The notes: generated by a model not told the origin, from the letters alone. 64,000 bases of DNA from CAIWHR01 sp963773195 (GCA_963773195.1 CAVZAE010000002.1:193395-257394), one strand, 5' to 3'; shown: positions 16,838-25,514, counted from the stretch's first letter. Numbers and translations: made by a program.

Positions 16838-18586
16838 ATGAATGCCGAGCGCTTCTACGTTGGACTGGCCGCCACGATGCACGACCCCGCGCTGGCGATC
16901 GTGACCGCAGAAGGGACGCCGCTGTACGCCGAAGGTACCGAGAGAACCCTTCGCTCGAAGCGCGCGTTCAATTGCCCTCCTGACGACCCCGTACGGGTCC
17001 CCCAAATTCTCCGACGCCTGTGTGGGTCACATGCCGAACTGGTGCTTGCGGTCTCGTGGAGCGATAGCTACCTTCGCCGGCTGAATGCCTTGCTCGCCCC
17101 AATCGAGTGGTCGCCAGAAGCGCTGACCGCGCCGGGCACATCGTTGGCATGGCCGCTCCCGCATGCCTTGGCGCTGTCAATCGGTCTCCGGAACAGCATT
17201 TTGCAGGCGGGCGTGATGATCGCGGCATCTCCAGGACTGACGAACGCCGTGTCGATGCGCCGTTACGATCATCACCTGACGCATGCCGCCAACGCGGTCT
17301 ACTCAAGCCTATTCGACGAATGCGTCGTCGCGGTGGTCGACGGTTACGGAGAGAATACAGCGACTGGGTTCTTCCATTTCCTGCATGGCCGGCTGACGCG
17401 CATTGCGGACGGCGCGCGGAATTCATTCGACGCGACCACCGACGAAAGTCTCGGCATGTTTTACGCGAGGGTCTGCACGATGTGCGGCTTCAATCCCTTG
17501 GCGGGCGAGGAGTGGAAGGTCATGGGCCTGGCCGCCTACGGCAAATTTTCTCCACAATTCTATGAATTACTGCATCCGCTGATAAGAGCCGACGGCCTAC
17601 GCCTGGTCCGTGGCTGCGCGGCGCACGAGGTAGATGGCATATATGCGCGTCTCGAGGCGTTGCTAGAAAGACTCGGACCGTCGCACGCGCAACGCGCGGA
17701 TGTCGCGTTCACGGGTCAGCGCGTCTTCGAAGAGACTCTTATGCGATTGCTGCAGAACTTGCAGAAGCGAGGACTCTCCGAGAATCTTGCTCTTGCCGGC
17801 GGGTGCGCCTTGAACTCTTCGTGCAACGGTCGGATTGTCGAGTGCACCGGATTTAGGCAGCTTCACGTCCCTTCGGCACCCGCCGACGACGGCAACGCAC
17901 TGGGCGCCGCGCTGCTCGCGTGCGCGGACGACAGCGGCGGCCTCGAATGCGCCGAATCCCGCGGGACACCCTACCTCGGTTCGGAAATCGATGCGGAGGT
18001 CATTGGAAGGTTCGCGACGCTGGGAGAATTGCAGGGCCTCGAACATATCCCGGGCGCGATCGCCCAGCGCACCGCGCGGTTGCTGGCAGCCGGCAAGATA
18101 GTCGGTTGGGTACAGGGAAGGGCGGAATTCGGGCCCCGCGCCCTCGGCCATCGATCAATTCTCGCGGATCCGCGTGCACCGGACATCAAGGACCGCATCA
18201 ATCAGCGGGTGAAATTCCGCGAGGAGTTCCGGCCATTCGCGCCCGCGATTCTAGACGAATTTGGCGACGAATACTTCGAACAGTATCAGCCATCACGGTA
18301 TATGGAACGCACTCTGCGCTTCCGCGTGGGGATGATTGATCGCGTGCCCGGCGTCGTCCACGCAGACGGGACTGGCCGTGTGCAATCCGTGCGCGCCGAA
18401 TGGGATCCGCTCTTCTGCGCGCTGCTCCGCCACTTTCACGCGTTGTCCGGCGTGCCAATGCTGTTGAACACTAGCTTCAATATCATGGGCAAACCGATCG
18501 TGCACTCGCTCGAGGACTGTCTCGGCATGTTCTTTACAACGGGACTCGACGCGCTCGTTGTCGGCGACTACCTGCTCAAGAAATGA
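16838..18586 (+). CDS. NodU/CmcH-family O-carbamoyltransferase
   Basis: The 582-residue protein has both parts of the family. The N-terminal Kae1/YrdC-like part carries the MHDPALAIV start and the metal-site motif DHHLTHAANAVYSS. The C-terminal part has GRAEFGPRALGHRSILADPR and LLNTSFNIMGKPIVHS. These enzymes transfer carbamoyl from carbamoyl phosphate, via carbamoyl-AMP, to a hydroxyl group, usually on a sugar of a lipo-oligosaccharide, antibiotic or glycan. It is the first gene of the operon and its stop overlaps the next start (ATGA). The co-encoded nucleotidyltransferase and glycosyltransferase-like proteins suggest a sugar acceptor, which is inference. Confidence 0.92.
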   Translation: MNAERFYVGLAATMHDPALAIVTAEGTPLYAEGTERTLRSKRAFNCPPDDPVRVPQILRRLCGSHAELVLAVSWSDSYLRRLNALLAPIEWSPEALTAPGTSLAWPLPHALALSIGLRNSILQAGVMIAASPGLTNAVSMRRYDHHLTHAANAVYSSLFDECVVAVVDGYGENTATGFFHFLHGRLTRIADGARNSFDATTDESLGMFYARVCTMCGFNPLAGEEWKVMGLAAYGKFSPQFYELLHPLIRADGLRLVRGCAAHEVDGIYARLEALLERLGPSHAQRADVAFTGQRVFEETLMRLLQNLQKRGLSENLALAGGCALNSSCNGRIVECTGFRQLHVPSAPADDGNALGAALLACADDSGGLECAESRGTPYLGSEIDAEVIGRFATLGELQGLEHIPGAIAQRTARLLAAGKIVGWVQGRAEFGPRALGHRSILADPRAPDIKDRINQRVKFREEFRPFAPAILDEFGDEYFEQYQPSRYMERTLRFRVGMIDRVPGVVHADGTGRVQSVRAEWDPLFCALLRHFHALSGVPMLLNTSFNIMGKPIVHSLEDCLGMFFTTGLDALVVGDYLLKK

Positions 18587-19860
18587 TCTTGTCCGCGGGA
18601 CGACGGGTCCTATTCGTGACACCCTGCATATGTTCGTCGGGGGAATCGATCACGGCCCTGCATACAGCGGCCGACTTGATCGCGCACGGCGTCGACTGCT
18701 GGTTTGCTGCTTCCGCCCAGGCTTGCCGCATTCTCGGGCCTAGGTTCGTCGGTCGCATCGTCGCACTCGGCGAGACCCTGGACGAAAACCAGGCGAGATG
18801 GCGCGAGGCTATGACTACACTCCGGCCCGACGCAATCATTTTCGCGGACTACCCGCTGCTTTTCTTTTCCAGCGGCACTGTACCGCTGGCGGACGCCAAT
18901 TGGGCCGCCGAACTCGAAGCGTTTACCGGAGCACTGCTCACACTAGATCACATGGGCTATGCTCAGCGTCGGCAGGTCGTCTATTTCGGGCCACCGCATT
19001 TGACGTTTGGCGCGGAAGTCACCGTCGATCTCCCCGCACGGATGGAAATCCTGCTGCCGTGCCCGACGCATGAACCAGCCGCCACCCCGAAGCGTCGGGG
19101 CGTGCCAACGCGGTACTGGACTCCGGGTCGTGGGCGCGCGGAGGGCCAAGCACAGGAAGCCCGTAGACGGTACCTGGAATGCGACGACGATATCCTCGTG
19201 TTTCATTCCACGCCAGGTTGGGCGTCGCGGCTTGCCGCGCAACTGCGTCTGCCACACTACAAGTTTCTGGCACCTATTCTGGAACACTACTTTGCTGCTG
19301 TGGGTTCACGCGTGACCGTCGTTTCGGTGAGCGAAGGCAACGTACTCGTGCCGTCCGGCGACCGCAAGGTGCGCTTCGTAAATCTCCCGGCGCTCGATCC
19401 TGCGGAATACGAAGCGCTACTCGCAGGCGCCAACCTTGTGTTGACGGACAATGCCGTTTCGTTGAGCCTTGCCAAGGCCGCGTGCTCACTGAACCCATGT
19501 GCCGTGCTGCGCAACAGCTTCGAATTGGCGCAACTGTTGGAACGCGAGCGGGACCCGATCACGTCCTTGGCCCTGGCGATGGAAAACCAGCAACCCGGCG
19601 CGATCTTTCCCTACGACGTTTTCCCGGTTTGGGACGAAGCTACGTTGAATGCACTTGGGTTCCACTATGCCAGCAGCTATGGACAAACGTTCGCGCGCCT
19701 CGAATTGTTCGGTGGCGAGGTGACGCGCGCAGCAATCGCGGCACTGCTTTTCGACGTCACTACGCAGTCAAACCTGCGGACCTCGCAGAGCCGTTACGCG
19801 CTGGCGGTCGCCGCGCTGCCCTCGGCGGCGGACGTGATCGCCGATCGAGTCGGCGCCTGA
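18583..19860 (+). CDS. GT-B-like protein, paralog 1 (possible glycosyltransferase)
   Basis: I cannot assign a named family with certainty. The 425-residue protein has a Rossmann-like start (RRVLFVTPCICSSGESITAL) and a second domain with ANLVLTDNAVSLSLAKAA, the pattern of GT-B glycosyltransferases. It shares distinctive motifs with its downstream neighbour: FADYPL, LDH-G-AQR, FGPPH and LLPCP-HEP. The two genes are thus tandem paralogs, diverged but collinear. It overlaps the carbamoyltransferase gene by four bases, so the two are probably translated together. Likely role: transfer of an activated sugar to the operon's product. It could also be a non-catalytic partner. Confidence 0.72.
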   Translation: MILSAGRRVLFVTPCICSSGESITALHTAADLIAHGVDCWFAASAQACRILGPRFVGRIVALGETLDENQARWREAMTTLRPDAIIFADYPLLFFSSGTVPLADANWAAELEAFTGALLTLDHMGYAQRRQVVYFGPPHLTFGAEVTVDLPARMEILLPCPTHEPAATPKRRGVPTRYWTPGRGRAEGQAQEARRRYLECDDDILVFHSTPGWASRLAAQLRLPHYKFLAPILEHYFAAVGSRVTVVSVSEGNVLVPSGDRKVRFVNLPALDPAEYEALLAGANLVLTDNAVSLSLAKAACSLNPCAVLRNSFELAQLLERERDPITSLALAMENQQPGAIFPYDVFPVWDEATLNALGFHYASSYGQTFARLELFGGEVTRAAIAALLFDVTTQSNLRTSQSRYALAVAALPSAADVIADRVGA

Positions 19861-19878
19861 GGTGGATCGGCCCCTCCG

Positions 19879-21177
19879 ATGAGGAAAAACGAACCGATAC
19901 TCGATGTTCTGATCGTCGCGCCTGTCAACGAAGGCTCCGGCGAATCCGTAACGGCGCGCTACCTCGGACAGGCGCTGACCGCCGCGGGGCATCGCGTCGT
20001 GTTCCTGGCTTCGCCGTTCGCGACCCGCTTTCTGGCGGACGAGTTTACGAATCGCATTATGCAGTTCAGCTTAGACGGTTCCGCCAATGTCGCGCTTTGG
20101 CATCGAGCGCTTCGGGACGTGCGGCCGCATGCAGTCGTTTTCGCCGACTACCCGCTAATGTTTTGGCGCAGCGGAATGGTGCCTTTGGCGCGTGAGCCTG
20201 GTTGGGCGGAGAGCCTTGCGGACCTCGACCTCTGTCTGATCACGCTCGATCACTTCGGATTCGCGCAGCGTGAGATGGGCATGTTCTTTGGGCCGCCGCA
20301 TCGGTCGGGCGATTTTCACTGGTTCGACGCCATACCAGAACGCATGCAGATCATGCTGCCGTGCCCGATGCACGAACCGTGGCCGGTGCCCGGCCGCAAG
20401 GGCCGCCCGTTCCGTTATTGGGATGTGCCACTGACGATCGCGCCGGACGACCGCGCCGCAATACGCGCGCGATACCTGGGCCATCCGGACGACCTTTTGA
20501 TCTTCCATACGGTATCGAACTGGGCGTGGAAATCGGAGCAGAGTCTCGGTCTCCATTTCTACGACAATCTTTCCGATTTGCTAACGCTCTATCTGGGCGG
20601 GCTCGAGCGACCGGTCACGGTGCTTTCTCTCAATAGCGGAGATTTACTCAGGTCGACGTTACATCCGGGCGTACGCATCCTGAACCACGCGACAGTAAGC
20701 CCGCCGGAGATGGACCGCTTGATGTTCAGCGCCGACCTGGTCCTAACCGAGAACCAGATCTCGATCTCGCTCGGCAAGGCCGTCTGCGGGTTTCAGCCCG
20801 TCGCGGCATTCCGCAATCGGTACGGAATCCTCGACTTGTTGGAGTGCGCATCGGTCCGGCTGCGCGAGATCGTGCTAGCCATCGAAAATCCCCGCCCCGG
20901 ATCGATCTACCCGTTCGAGGTGTATCCGGCAGGCATGCAGGATGTCCTTGAGCAGATCATCCTCTACCGTAACAACTCGCTGACGAGCGGGTTCGCATTG
21001 CTGGAAGTCTTCGGAGGCGCGGAGACGGAGCATGCCTTGAAGGGTCTGCTCACCGACGAGGCGACGCGAGCGGAACTGCGAGAACGCCAGCGTATATATG
21101 TGGAGCGCGTCGCGGGCCTCGACAACGGCGCTGGCGTATTGGCACAAATGGTTTCCGAGACGGAACGCCAACTATGA
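19879..21177 (+). CDS. GT-B-like protein, paralog 2 (possible glycosyltransferase)
   Basis: This 432-residue protein matches the previous one along its whole length: DVLIVAPVNEGSGESVTARY at the start, VFADYPLMFWRSGMVPLA, TLDHFGFAQRE, FFGPPH and IMLPCPMHEPW. The C-terminal domain keeps SADLVLTENQISISLGKAVC, resembling the nucleotide-sugar-binding half of GT-B enzymes. It has no signal peptide or membrane helix. It is 18 nt downstream of paralog 1 and overlaps the nucleotidyltransferase start (ATGA). Two related transferases may build a disaccharide, or work as a heterodimer. Confidence 0.72.
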   Translation: MRKNEPILDVLIVAPVNEGSGESVTARYLGQALTAAGHRVVFLASPFATRFLADEFTNRIMQFSLDGSANVALWHRALRDVRPHAVVFADYPLMFWRSGMVPLAREPGWAESLADLDLCLITLDHFGFAQREMGMFFGPPHRSGDFHWFDAIPERMQIMLPCPMHEPWPVPGRKGRPFRYWDVPLTIAPDDRAAIRARYLGHPDDLLIFHTVSNWAWKSEQSLGLHFYDNLSDLLTLYLGGLERPVTVLSLNSGDLLRSTLHPGVRILNHATVSPPEMDRLMFSADLVLTENQISISLGKAVCGFQPVAAFRNRYGILDLLECASVRLREIVLAIENPRPGSIYPFEVYPAGMQDVLEQIILYRNNSLTSGFALLEVFGGAETEHALKGLLTDEATRAELRERQRIYVERVAGLDNGAGVLAQMVSETERQL

Positions 21178-22103
21178 CTCAGTATTCAGCGGTGATCCTC
21201 GCCGCCGGCCGCGGTGCGCGAATGGGCGAATTGGGCCGACAGTACTCGAAGGCGCTATTGCCCGTAGGCGATACGCCGGTCATCGGGCATCACCTGCAAA
21301 TGTTGCGTGGCCTGGGGATTCGCGACGTCATCGTCGTAGTTGGCCATCGCGCGGCCGATGTCGTGCGCGAGTTAGCCGATGGGGCCCCATATGGAGTCCG
21401 AATCCAGTACGTCGAGCAGACGGTGCAGCTCGGCATAGCGCATGCAGTGGGACGAGTGCGTCCAGCGGTTGCTGGACCGTTTGTCCTACTCCTTGGCGAT
21501 TATTTCTTCTGGGCGGACGCGCCGCAGCGGCTCCTTGGACGACTCGACGGCGGCGCCTCGGCTATAGCCGCCAAGCGGGAGCGGGACCCCAGCTTGATCG
21601 CGAGCGCGTGCGAATTGCACACCAATGGCCAGCAGCGGGTCACCGCGGTCGTGGAAAAGCCGTCTCGGCCCACAAGCGATCTGAAAGGGTGCGGATTCTA
21701 CGCTTTACAGCCGATCATTTTCGATTACATCGCTGTAACTCCCCGCACGGCGCTGCGCGACGAATACGAAATCTCGGTCTCCCTTGACTTGCTAATTCGG
21801 GGAGGCCATGATGTTTACGCTGAAGAAGTGGGGTTATGGGATTGCAATTTCACTGTGCCGGTCGACATTCTTAACTGCAACATGGAATGGTTGCAGCGCG
21901 TCGGTCGGCGCGAATACGTGAGTCCCGGCGCGGTTATCGAGCAGGGCGTCACCATGGACCGAGTTGTCGTCGCTTCGACAGCGCGTGTCTCACGCCACGC
22001 CAAGCTTGATGAGGTGGTCGTAATGGCAGGCGCAACGGTGCGACAAGGTGAGGTGCTTCAACGGGTATTGGTGACTCCGGAAGCTACGTACGGCCCACTA
22101 TAG
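21174..22103 (+). CDS. Sugar-phosphate nucleotidyltransferase
   Basis: The 309-residue protein starts with the NTP-transferase signature VILAAGRGARMGELG and the following Lys (SKALLPVGDTPVIGHH). It has the metal-binding Asp in LLLGDYFFW and EKPSRPTSDLKGCGFYAL for sugar-phosphate recognition. The C-terminal ~60 residues (YVSPGAVIEQGVTMDRVVV, AKLDEVVVMAGATV) form hexapeptide-like beta-helix turns, as in GlmU/RmlA-type enzymes. It probably makes an NDP-sugar for the two transferase-like proteins upstream. The exact sugar and nucleotide cannot be read from sequence. Confidence 0.88.
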   Translation: MTQYSAVILAAGRGARMGELGRQYSKALLPVGDTPVIGHHLQMLRGLGIRDVIVVVGHRAADVVRELADGAPYGVRIQYVEQTVQLGIAHAVGRVRPAVAGPFVLLLGDYFFWADAPQRLLGRLDGGASAIAAKRERDPSLIASACELHTNGQQRVTAVVEKPSRPTSDLKGCGFYALQPIIFDYIAVTPRTALRDEYEISVSLDLLIRGGHDVYAEEVGLWDCNFTVPVDILNCNMEWLQRVGRREYVSPGAVIEQGVTMDRVVVASTARVSRHAKLDEVVVMAGATVRQGEVLQRVLVTPEATYGPL

Positions 22104-22160
22104 CTGTGGGTCATCGCGGGGTGTTCCGTTCGGTAGGAATCGAACTGTAGAGGAGGAAGC

Positions 22161-22349
22161 ATGACCACATTGATTGACGTGTTCCGCACGATTGATTGGG
22201 TGACCGTTCTTTCGACGATCAAGGACAAGGATTCGCTGCAGTTGATGGGGCGGTTGACGGCCGCTCAACGGACGGGACTCGAGGCGCAGGTGTCGCAGCT
22301 GAAACAGATGGAAGACGCGATTGGGGCACGTCTCAAGCAGATAAGGTAA
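22161..22349 (+). CDS. 62-aa helical small protein, function unknown
   Basis: The gene has a strong Shine-Dalgarno (AGGAGG at 22151-22156). The product is fully soluble-looking with no Cys. Its second half (LTAAQRTGLEAQVSQLKQME) has heptad-like spacing and probably forms a coiled-coil or helical hairpin. The start MTTLIDVFRTIDWVTVL is amphipathic. It lies 57 nt after the nucleotidyltransferase and before the borosin-binding-domain-like gene, in the same operon. It might be a second precursor peptide, a scaffold or a chaperone. I recognise no family. Confidence 0.65.
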   Translation: MTTLIDVFRTIDWVTVLSTIKDKDSLQLMGRLTAAQRTGLEAQVSQLKQMEDAIGARLKQIR

Positions 22350-22405
22350 CGATTTCGTCGCAACGGTACATCGAAGCGGCGGGTTTGACTTGGTCCGTGG
22401 AGCAA

Positions 22406-22441
22406 GGGCCGCGGTGCACTGCCGCAGGGCGCGCGCGGCCC
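22406..22441 (+). other. GC-rich stem-loop between the two small genes
   Basis: GGGCCGCG (22406-22413) pairs perfectly with CGCGGCCC (22434-22441) across a 20-base loop. No U-run follows, so it is not a standard terminator. It could stabilise the transcript or set the ratio between the small upstream gene and the downstream pair. Confidence 0.4.
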
Positions 22442-22493
22442 GCGCATGAGCTGCAGCGCCGGAGTAATGTCGTCGGGGTTGCCACCGCGGTCC

Positions 22494-22679
22494 ATGACGC
22501 TCAACGCTTTCCTGGTTCGCATATCGATCGATGTGGATGCGCTTGCCCGATTCCTCGCCCACCCGGACGTGGAACTGGCCAAGGCGGGCGTGCCGGATGC
22601 CGACCGGTTACTGCTTCACATGGGCAATCCCGCGCTTCTTCAGGCCGCGCTCGCGCCCGCTCCCGAACGCGCAGCATGA
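22494..22679 (+). CDS. Borosin-binding-domain (LigA-like) small protein, candidate split-borosin precursor
   Basis: The 61-residue protein starts MTLNAFLVRISIDVDALARF and continues with a DP/HP-xxELAKAGVPDADRLLL helix-turn pattern ending in MGNPALLQAAL. This fits the small helical LigA-like domain that forms the binding part of split borosin precursors such as SonA. After that domain only about eight residues remain (APAPERAA), so a core peptide is nearly absent. The methyltransferase gene starts 36 nt downstream. The ATG at 22494 was chosen because homology-like content begins there; an in-frame ATG at 22446 would add 16 residues. Assignment rests on the fold pattern and neighbour. Confidence 0.72.
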   Translation: MTLNAFLVRISIDVDALARFLAHPDVELAKAGVPDADRLLLHMGNPALLQAALAPAPERAA

Positions 22680-22715
22680 ACCTGTGACGTCCGGCAAACA
22701 TCACCCCCCGATTCC

Positions 22716-23513
22716 ATGTCACTGTGCGCCGAGCAGCTGGTGGTCGCGGGCACTGGGATTCGCATTACCGGGCAGCTCACAATGGAGGCGGCGGCCTGGA
22801 TGCGGCGCGCGGATCGGCTGTTCTATGGGGTAGCGGACCCGGTCGCCGAACAGGTCGCACGCACGCTCAATGCCACAGCAGCTTCGCTTTTCCGTTTCTA
22901 CGCCGATGGCAAGCCGCGCGCGGAGACCTACGCAGAAATGGTCCAGGCGCTCCTGTCGAGCGTCCGGCAAGGCTACGTGACTGTTGCCGTCTTCTACGGG
23001 CACCCCGGCGTATTCGCGTTTCCTTCGCACGAGGCCGTCCGCCGCGCCCGTGCAGAAGGCTTCCGGGCGAGCATGTTGCCGGGCGTTTCGGCCGAGGATT
23101 GCCTGTTCGCAGATCTGGGTGTCGATCCGGCACAAAATGGATGCCTGTCGCTCGAGGCAACCGACTTCCTCTTCAACCAGCACGCCATCGACAGCTCGGG
23201 CCAACTGATCCTGTGGCAGATCGGCGTGCTGGGCGACTCGGCCTATCGACAGCACGGCTATGACTTGGCGCTGCTGCCCCTGCTCGTCGAAAAGCTGTCC
23301 GGATACTATCCTGCCGATCACCAAGTCGTCGTCTATGAAGCTTCGACCTTGGTAGGCTGCGAGCCGCGGACCACGCGCGTCGCGCTCTGCTTCCTCGCAC
23401 ACGTTCCATTGACGCAGATCTCGACGCTCTACGTTCCACCGGCACGCGCCGTCGCACCTGACATCGAGTACATGAAACGCGCGATGCTTCCTCGCAGATT
23501 TCCCCTGTTCTGA
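22716..23513 (+). CDS. Borosin-type peptide backbone alpha-N-methyltransferase
   Basis: This 265-residue enzyme belongs to the tetrapyrrole-methylase fold and carries blocks specific to borosin N-methyltransferases. These are the glycine-rich start VVAGTGIRITGQ, the catalytic Tyr/Arg segment FYADGKPRAETYAEMV, then VAVFYGHPGVFAFPSHEAV, MLPGVSAEDCLFADLGVDP and QLILWQIGVLGD. They closely resemble SonM of Shewanella and the methyltransferase domain of OphMA. These enzymes use SAM to methylate backbone amides of a precursor peptide. No core peptide is fused at its C terminus (it ends RRFPLF), so it must act in trans, as in split borosins. It is the last gene of the operon. Confidence 0.92.
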   Translation: MSLCAEQLVVAGTGIRITGQLTMEAAAWMRRADRLFYGVADPVAEQVARTLNATAASLFRFYADGKPRAETYAEMVQALLSSVRQGYVTVAVFYGHPGVFAFPSHEAVRRARAEGFRASMLPGVSAEDCLFADLGVDPAQNGCLSLEATDFLFNQHAIDSSGQLILWQIGVLGDSAYRQHGYDLALLPLLVEKLSGYYPADHQVVVYEASTLVGCEPRTTRVALCFLAHVPLTQISTLYVPPARAVAPDIEYMKRAMLPRRFPLF

Positions 23514-24116
23514 TTGCTGAGGGACGCCAGCCCTTCGTAACCAGGGTAGAGGTACGTTTCGGTCTGCTGCACGTATTGCGGGTTGTCAGACAACTGCATC
23601 GCTTCGAAGTCAGCAATCGTAAATCGATGCATGAAGGACTCGACTATCGTCCTTTCCAAGTCAGCCTCGCGGCTTTCACCGGGCTCACCACGCAAGAGAA
23701 GAAACCGCTGCTCGCGGTGTTCGACAAGATGACGCTCTTTGCGCCGAAGCCGGTCATTGAGGTCTCTGCCGAGCCTGCTGAATTATGCCCTGAAATAGGG
23801 CCATAGCCATGGCTAAGCAGCAGTTCCGCTGCGGCTGACAGTTCGCCGCGTGGATCGGGCAGTACTCCACCGGCGGCAAGCCACGCCCCGGGCCCCCACA
23901 TTGTGGCTTCGCCCTTCATCTCCGAAGGGAGGGCGGTGTCCATTCCATCTCGGTCGGTCAGAGACCTCCGCCGTGCTGACGCATCGTCCCCTGCTCCTGC
24001 GGCGATTCATCGTTACGCGTGGGAGCAGCACTGTCGCGGCCTGTTTCATACCCCGATTGCCGCTTGATTGGAAATTCGCCACCCGCACGGAGCGATCAGT
24101 CGCAGCACGTCAGGCG
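23514..24116. other. Stretch without a firm gene downstream of the methyltransferase
   Basis: Frames on both strands stay open over parts of this 600-base region. A minus-strand frame from ~23632 reads MHRFTIADFEAMQLSDNPQY, and a plus-strand frame runs 23576-23806. Neither has a clear ribosome binding site or a family I recognise. The minus frame runs into the 3' end of the methyltransferase gene. No convincing terminator is seen. A gene remnant is possible. Confidence 0.4.
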
Positions 24117-25514
24117 CTAGCGGTCTCGTTGATAGCAGAGCTCGCCGTTGCCTGCGGCCATCATGCACAACTGGTCTTCCCAGCTGCGTCCGCCGTTGTG
24201 GCTGACCTGTTGAAGGCGAAAAGACTGAACCGTGCGACTGTGGTCGTCGCCCACGAGGACTATCTTGTTGTCCTCGAGGGAATACATGCCGTTTCCAAAG
24301 TACTTGCTGGTCGTGAGGTAGTCTGCGCGGTTGGACGTTGCGTAGCGTCCGTCGGACCGAAATACGTAGGAGAGGCCCACGTTTGCGGTGGCCAGTATCC
24401 AGGTTCCAGCCAGTTGCTGTCGCACGGCGTCCTGTGCAGCTGAAGAGGGGCGCACACCTTTGAAGTGCAGGCTGTAGAAGAACGCGGGCCAGACATTGGT
24501 CTGCAGCTCGCCGAAGCAGTTGCTGACCATGAAGTCTTTCGAGGTCCCGAGGATGGTGACGACGGTGTCATCTAGGCGGACAAGCAGCAGGATGGTCCCG
24601 AAGCCCCTGCCGTCGCCTTCCTGGCCGCCAACGAGTTTCTTGATCTCGAAATATTCCCAGCCCTCGGGGGAGGTGCCGCGCACGAGCCACTTCGCCGGGC
24701 TTGGGTAGCTCTGCAGCGGGTCGTCGCTGAAGGTGCTGCGAAACGCGCCGAGTGCCAGATCCGCCAGCGAGCCGGATACCCTGCGCGGGGCGAACATCTG
24801 GATCTGGCAGCGCTCTCCGGTGAATTGGGCCGGAGCGAGGACGATTCCGTCCTGGGCGTTCTGACGAACCCAACCAGGAGGAGGCGTGTACACGTAGCGG
24901 GACAGACTGTCGCTGCTGCCAGTGTTTGGCACTGTGGCTTCCGCCGTCGCCGGCGGTTGGTTGGGCGGCGCGATCGGGGGACGTGGACGCTGCGGGATCC
25001 CAGTGACATGCAGGTCCATGCGCTGGAAGAAATCGTCGATCTCCGCGGTGCACGAGTCAGGCGAGGTGTACACCATGCTGCTCATGAGCCTTCCAAAACC
25101 GATACTGGTGACGAGGATCGTCCGTACGGGTATGCCACCTTGAGCCACGATATCGGCGCGTGCAATCAAAGCGGTCCAGCCATCGGGACTGGTTTGGATT
25201 TCCGGCGGAGTATGTTGGGACACGCCGAAGCTTCGGCCGACGGTGGCCTGCCACTCGCGCTGGAATTCGAGCGCTGGGGCGGCAGTGCTCGGCCTGCTGG
25301 GATACAGGTAGATCACACAGGCAAGCGCATGCGGCTGACCCGGTTGTATCTTGGCGTATGAAAGAATCAGAACGCCATCGGACTCTGAGCGGCTCCAGCC
25401 GGGAGGGCGGACGAAGGTGGCTATGTCGAACGTTTCAGTTCGGGGCGCAACCGTCTGTGCCGCCGCAGGGAGCGGCAGTACCAGCAGAGCGATCGCGAAC
25501 GCCCGGAGGCTCAT
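24117..25514 (-). CDS. Secreted hypothetical protein, ~465 aa
   Basis: From the ATG at 25514 the protein has a clear Sec signal (LRAFAIALLVLPLPAAAQ) and no other membrane helix. Two similar beta-rich segments follow: FVRPPGWSRSESDGVLILSY near the N terminus and YVYTPPPGWVRQNAQDGIVL in the middle. They suggest two copies of one domain joined by a Pro-rich linker (~residues 185-205). The last third (QQLAGTWILATANVGLSYVF, YATSNRADY) resembles a lipocalin-like or stress-response beta domain. It is probably periplasmic. I recognise no function. The gene 37 nt to its right (25552-26262) is on the same strand. Confidence 0.7.
   Translation of the reverse strand: MSLRAFAIALLVLPLPAAAQTVAPRTETFDIATFVRPPGWSRSESDGVLILSYAKIQPGQPHALACVIYLYPSRPSTAAPALEFQREWQATVGRSFGVSQHTPPEIQTSPDGWTALIARADIVAQGGIPVRTILVTSIGFGRLMSSMVYTSPDSCTAEIDDFFQRMDLHVTGIPQRPRPPIAPPNQPPATAEATVPNTGSSDSLSRYVYTPPPGWVRQNAQDGIVLAPAQFTGERCQIQMFAPRRVSGSLADLALGAFRSTFSDDPLQSYPSPAKWLVRGTSPEGWEYFEIKKLVGGQEGDGRGFGTILLLVRLDDTVVTILGTSKDFMVSNCFGELQTNVWPAFFYSLHFKGVRPSSAAQDAVRQQLAGTWILATANVGLSYVFRSDGRYATSNRADYLTTSKYFGNGMYSLEDNKIVLVGDDHSRTVQSFRLQQVSHNGGRSWEDQLCMMAAGNGELCYQRDR

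Noticed and set aside
23429..23695. Minus-strand 88-codon frame as a second borosin precursor
   Set aside because: It contains MHRFTIADFEAMQLSDNPQY but overlaps the methyltransferase 3' end in antisense and has no ribosome site or binding-domain pattern.
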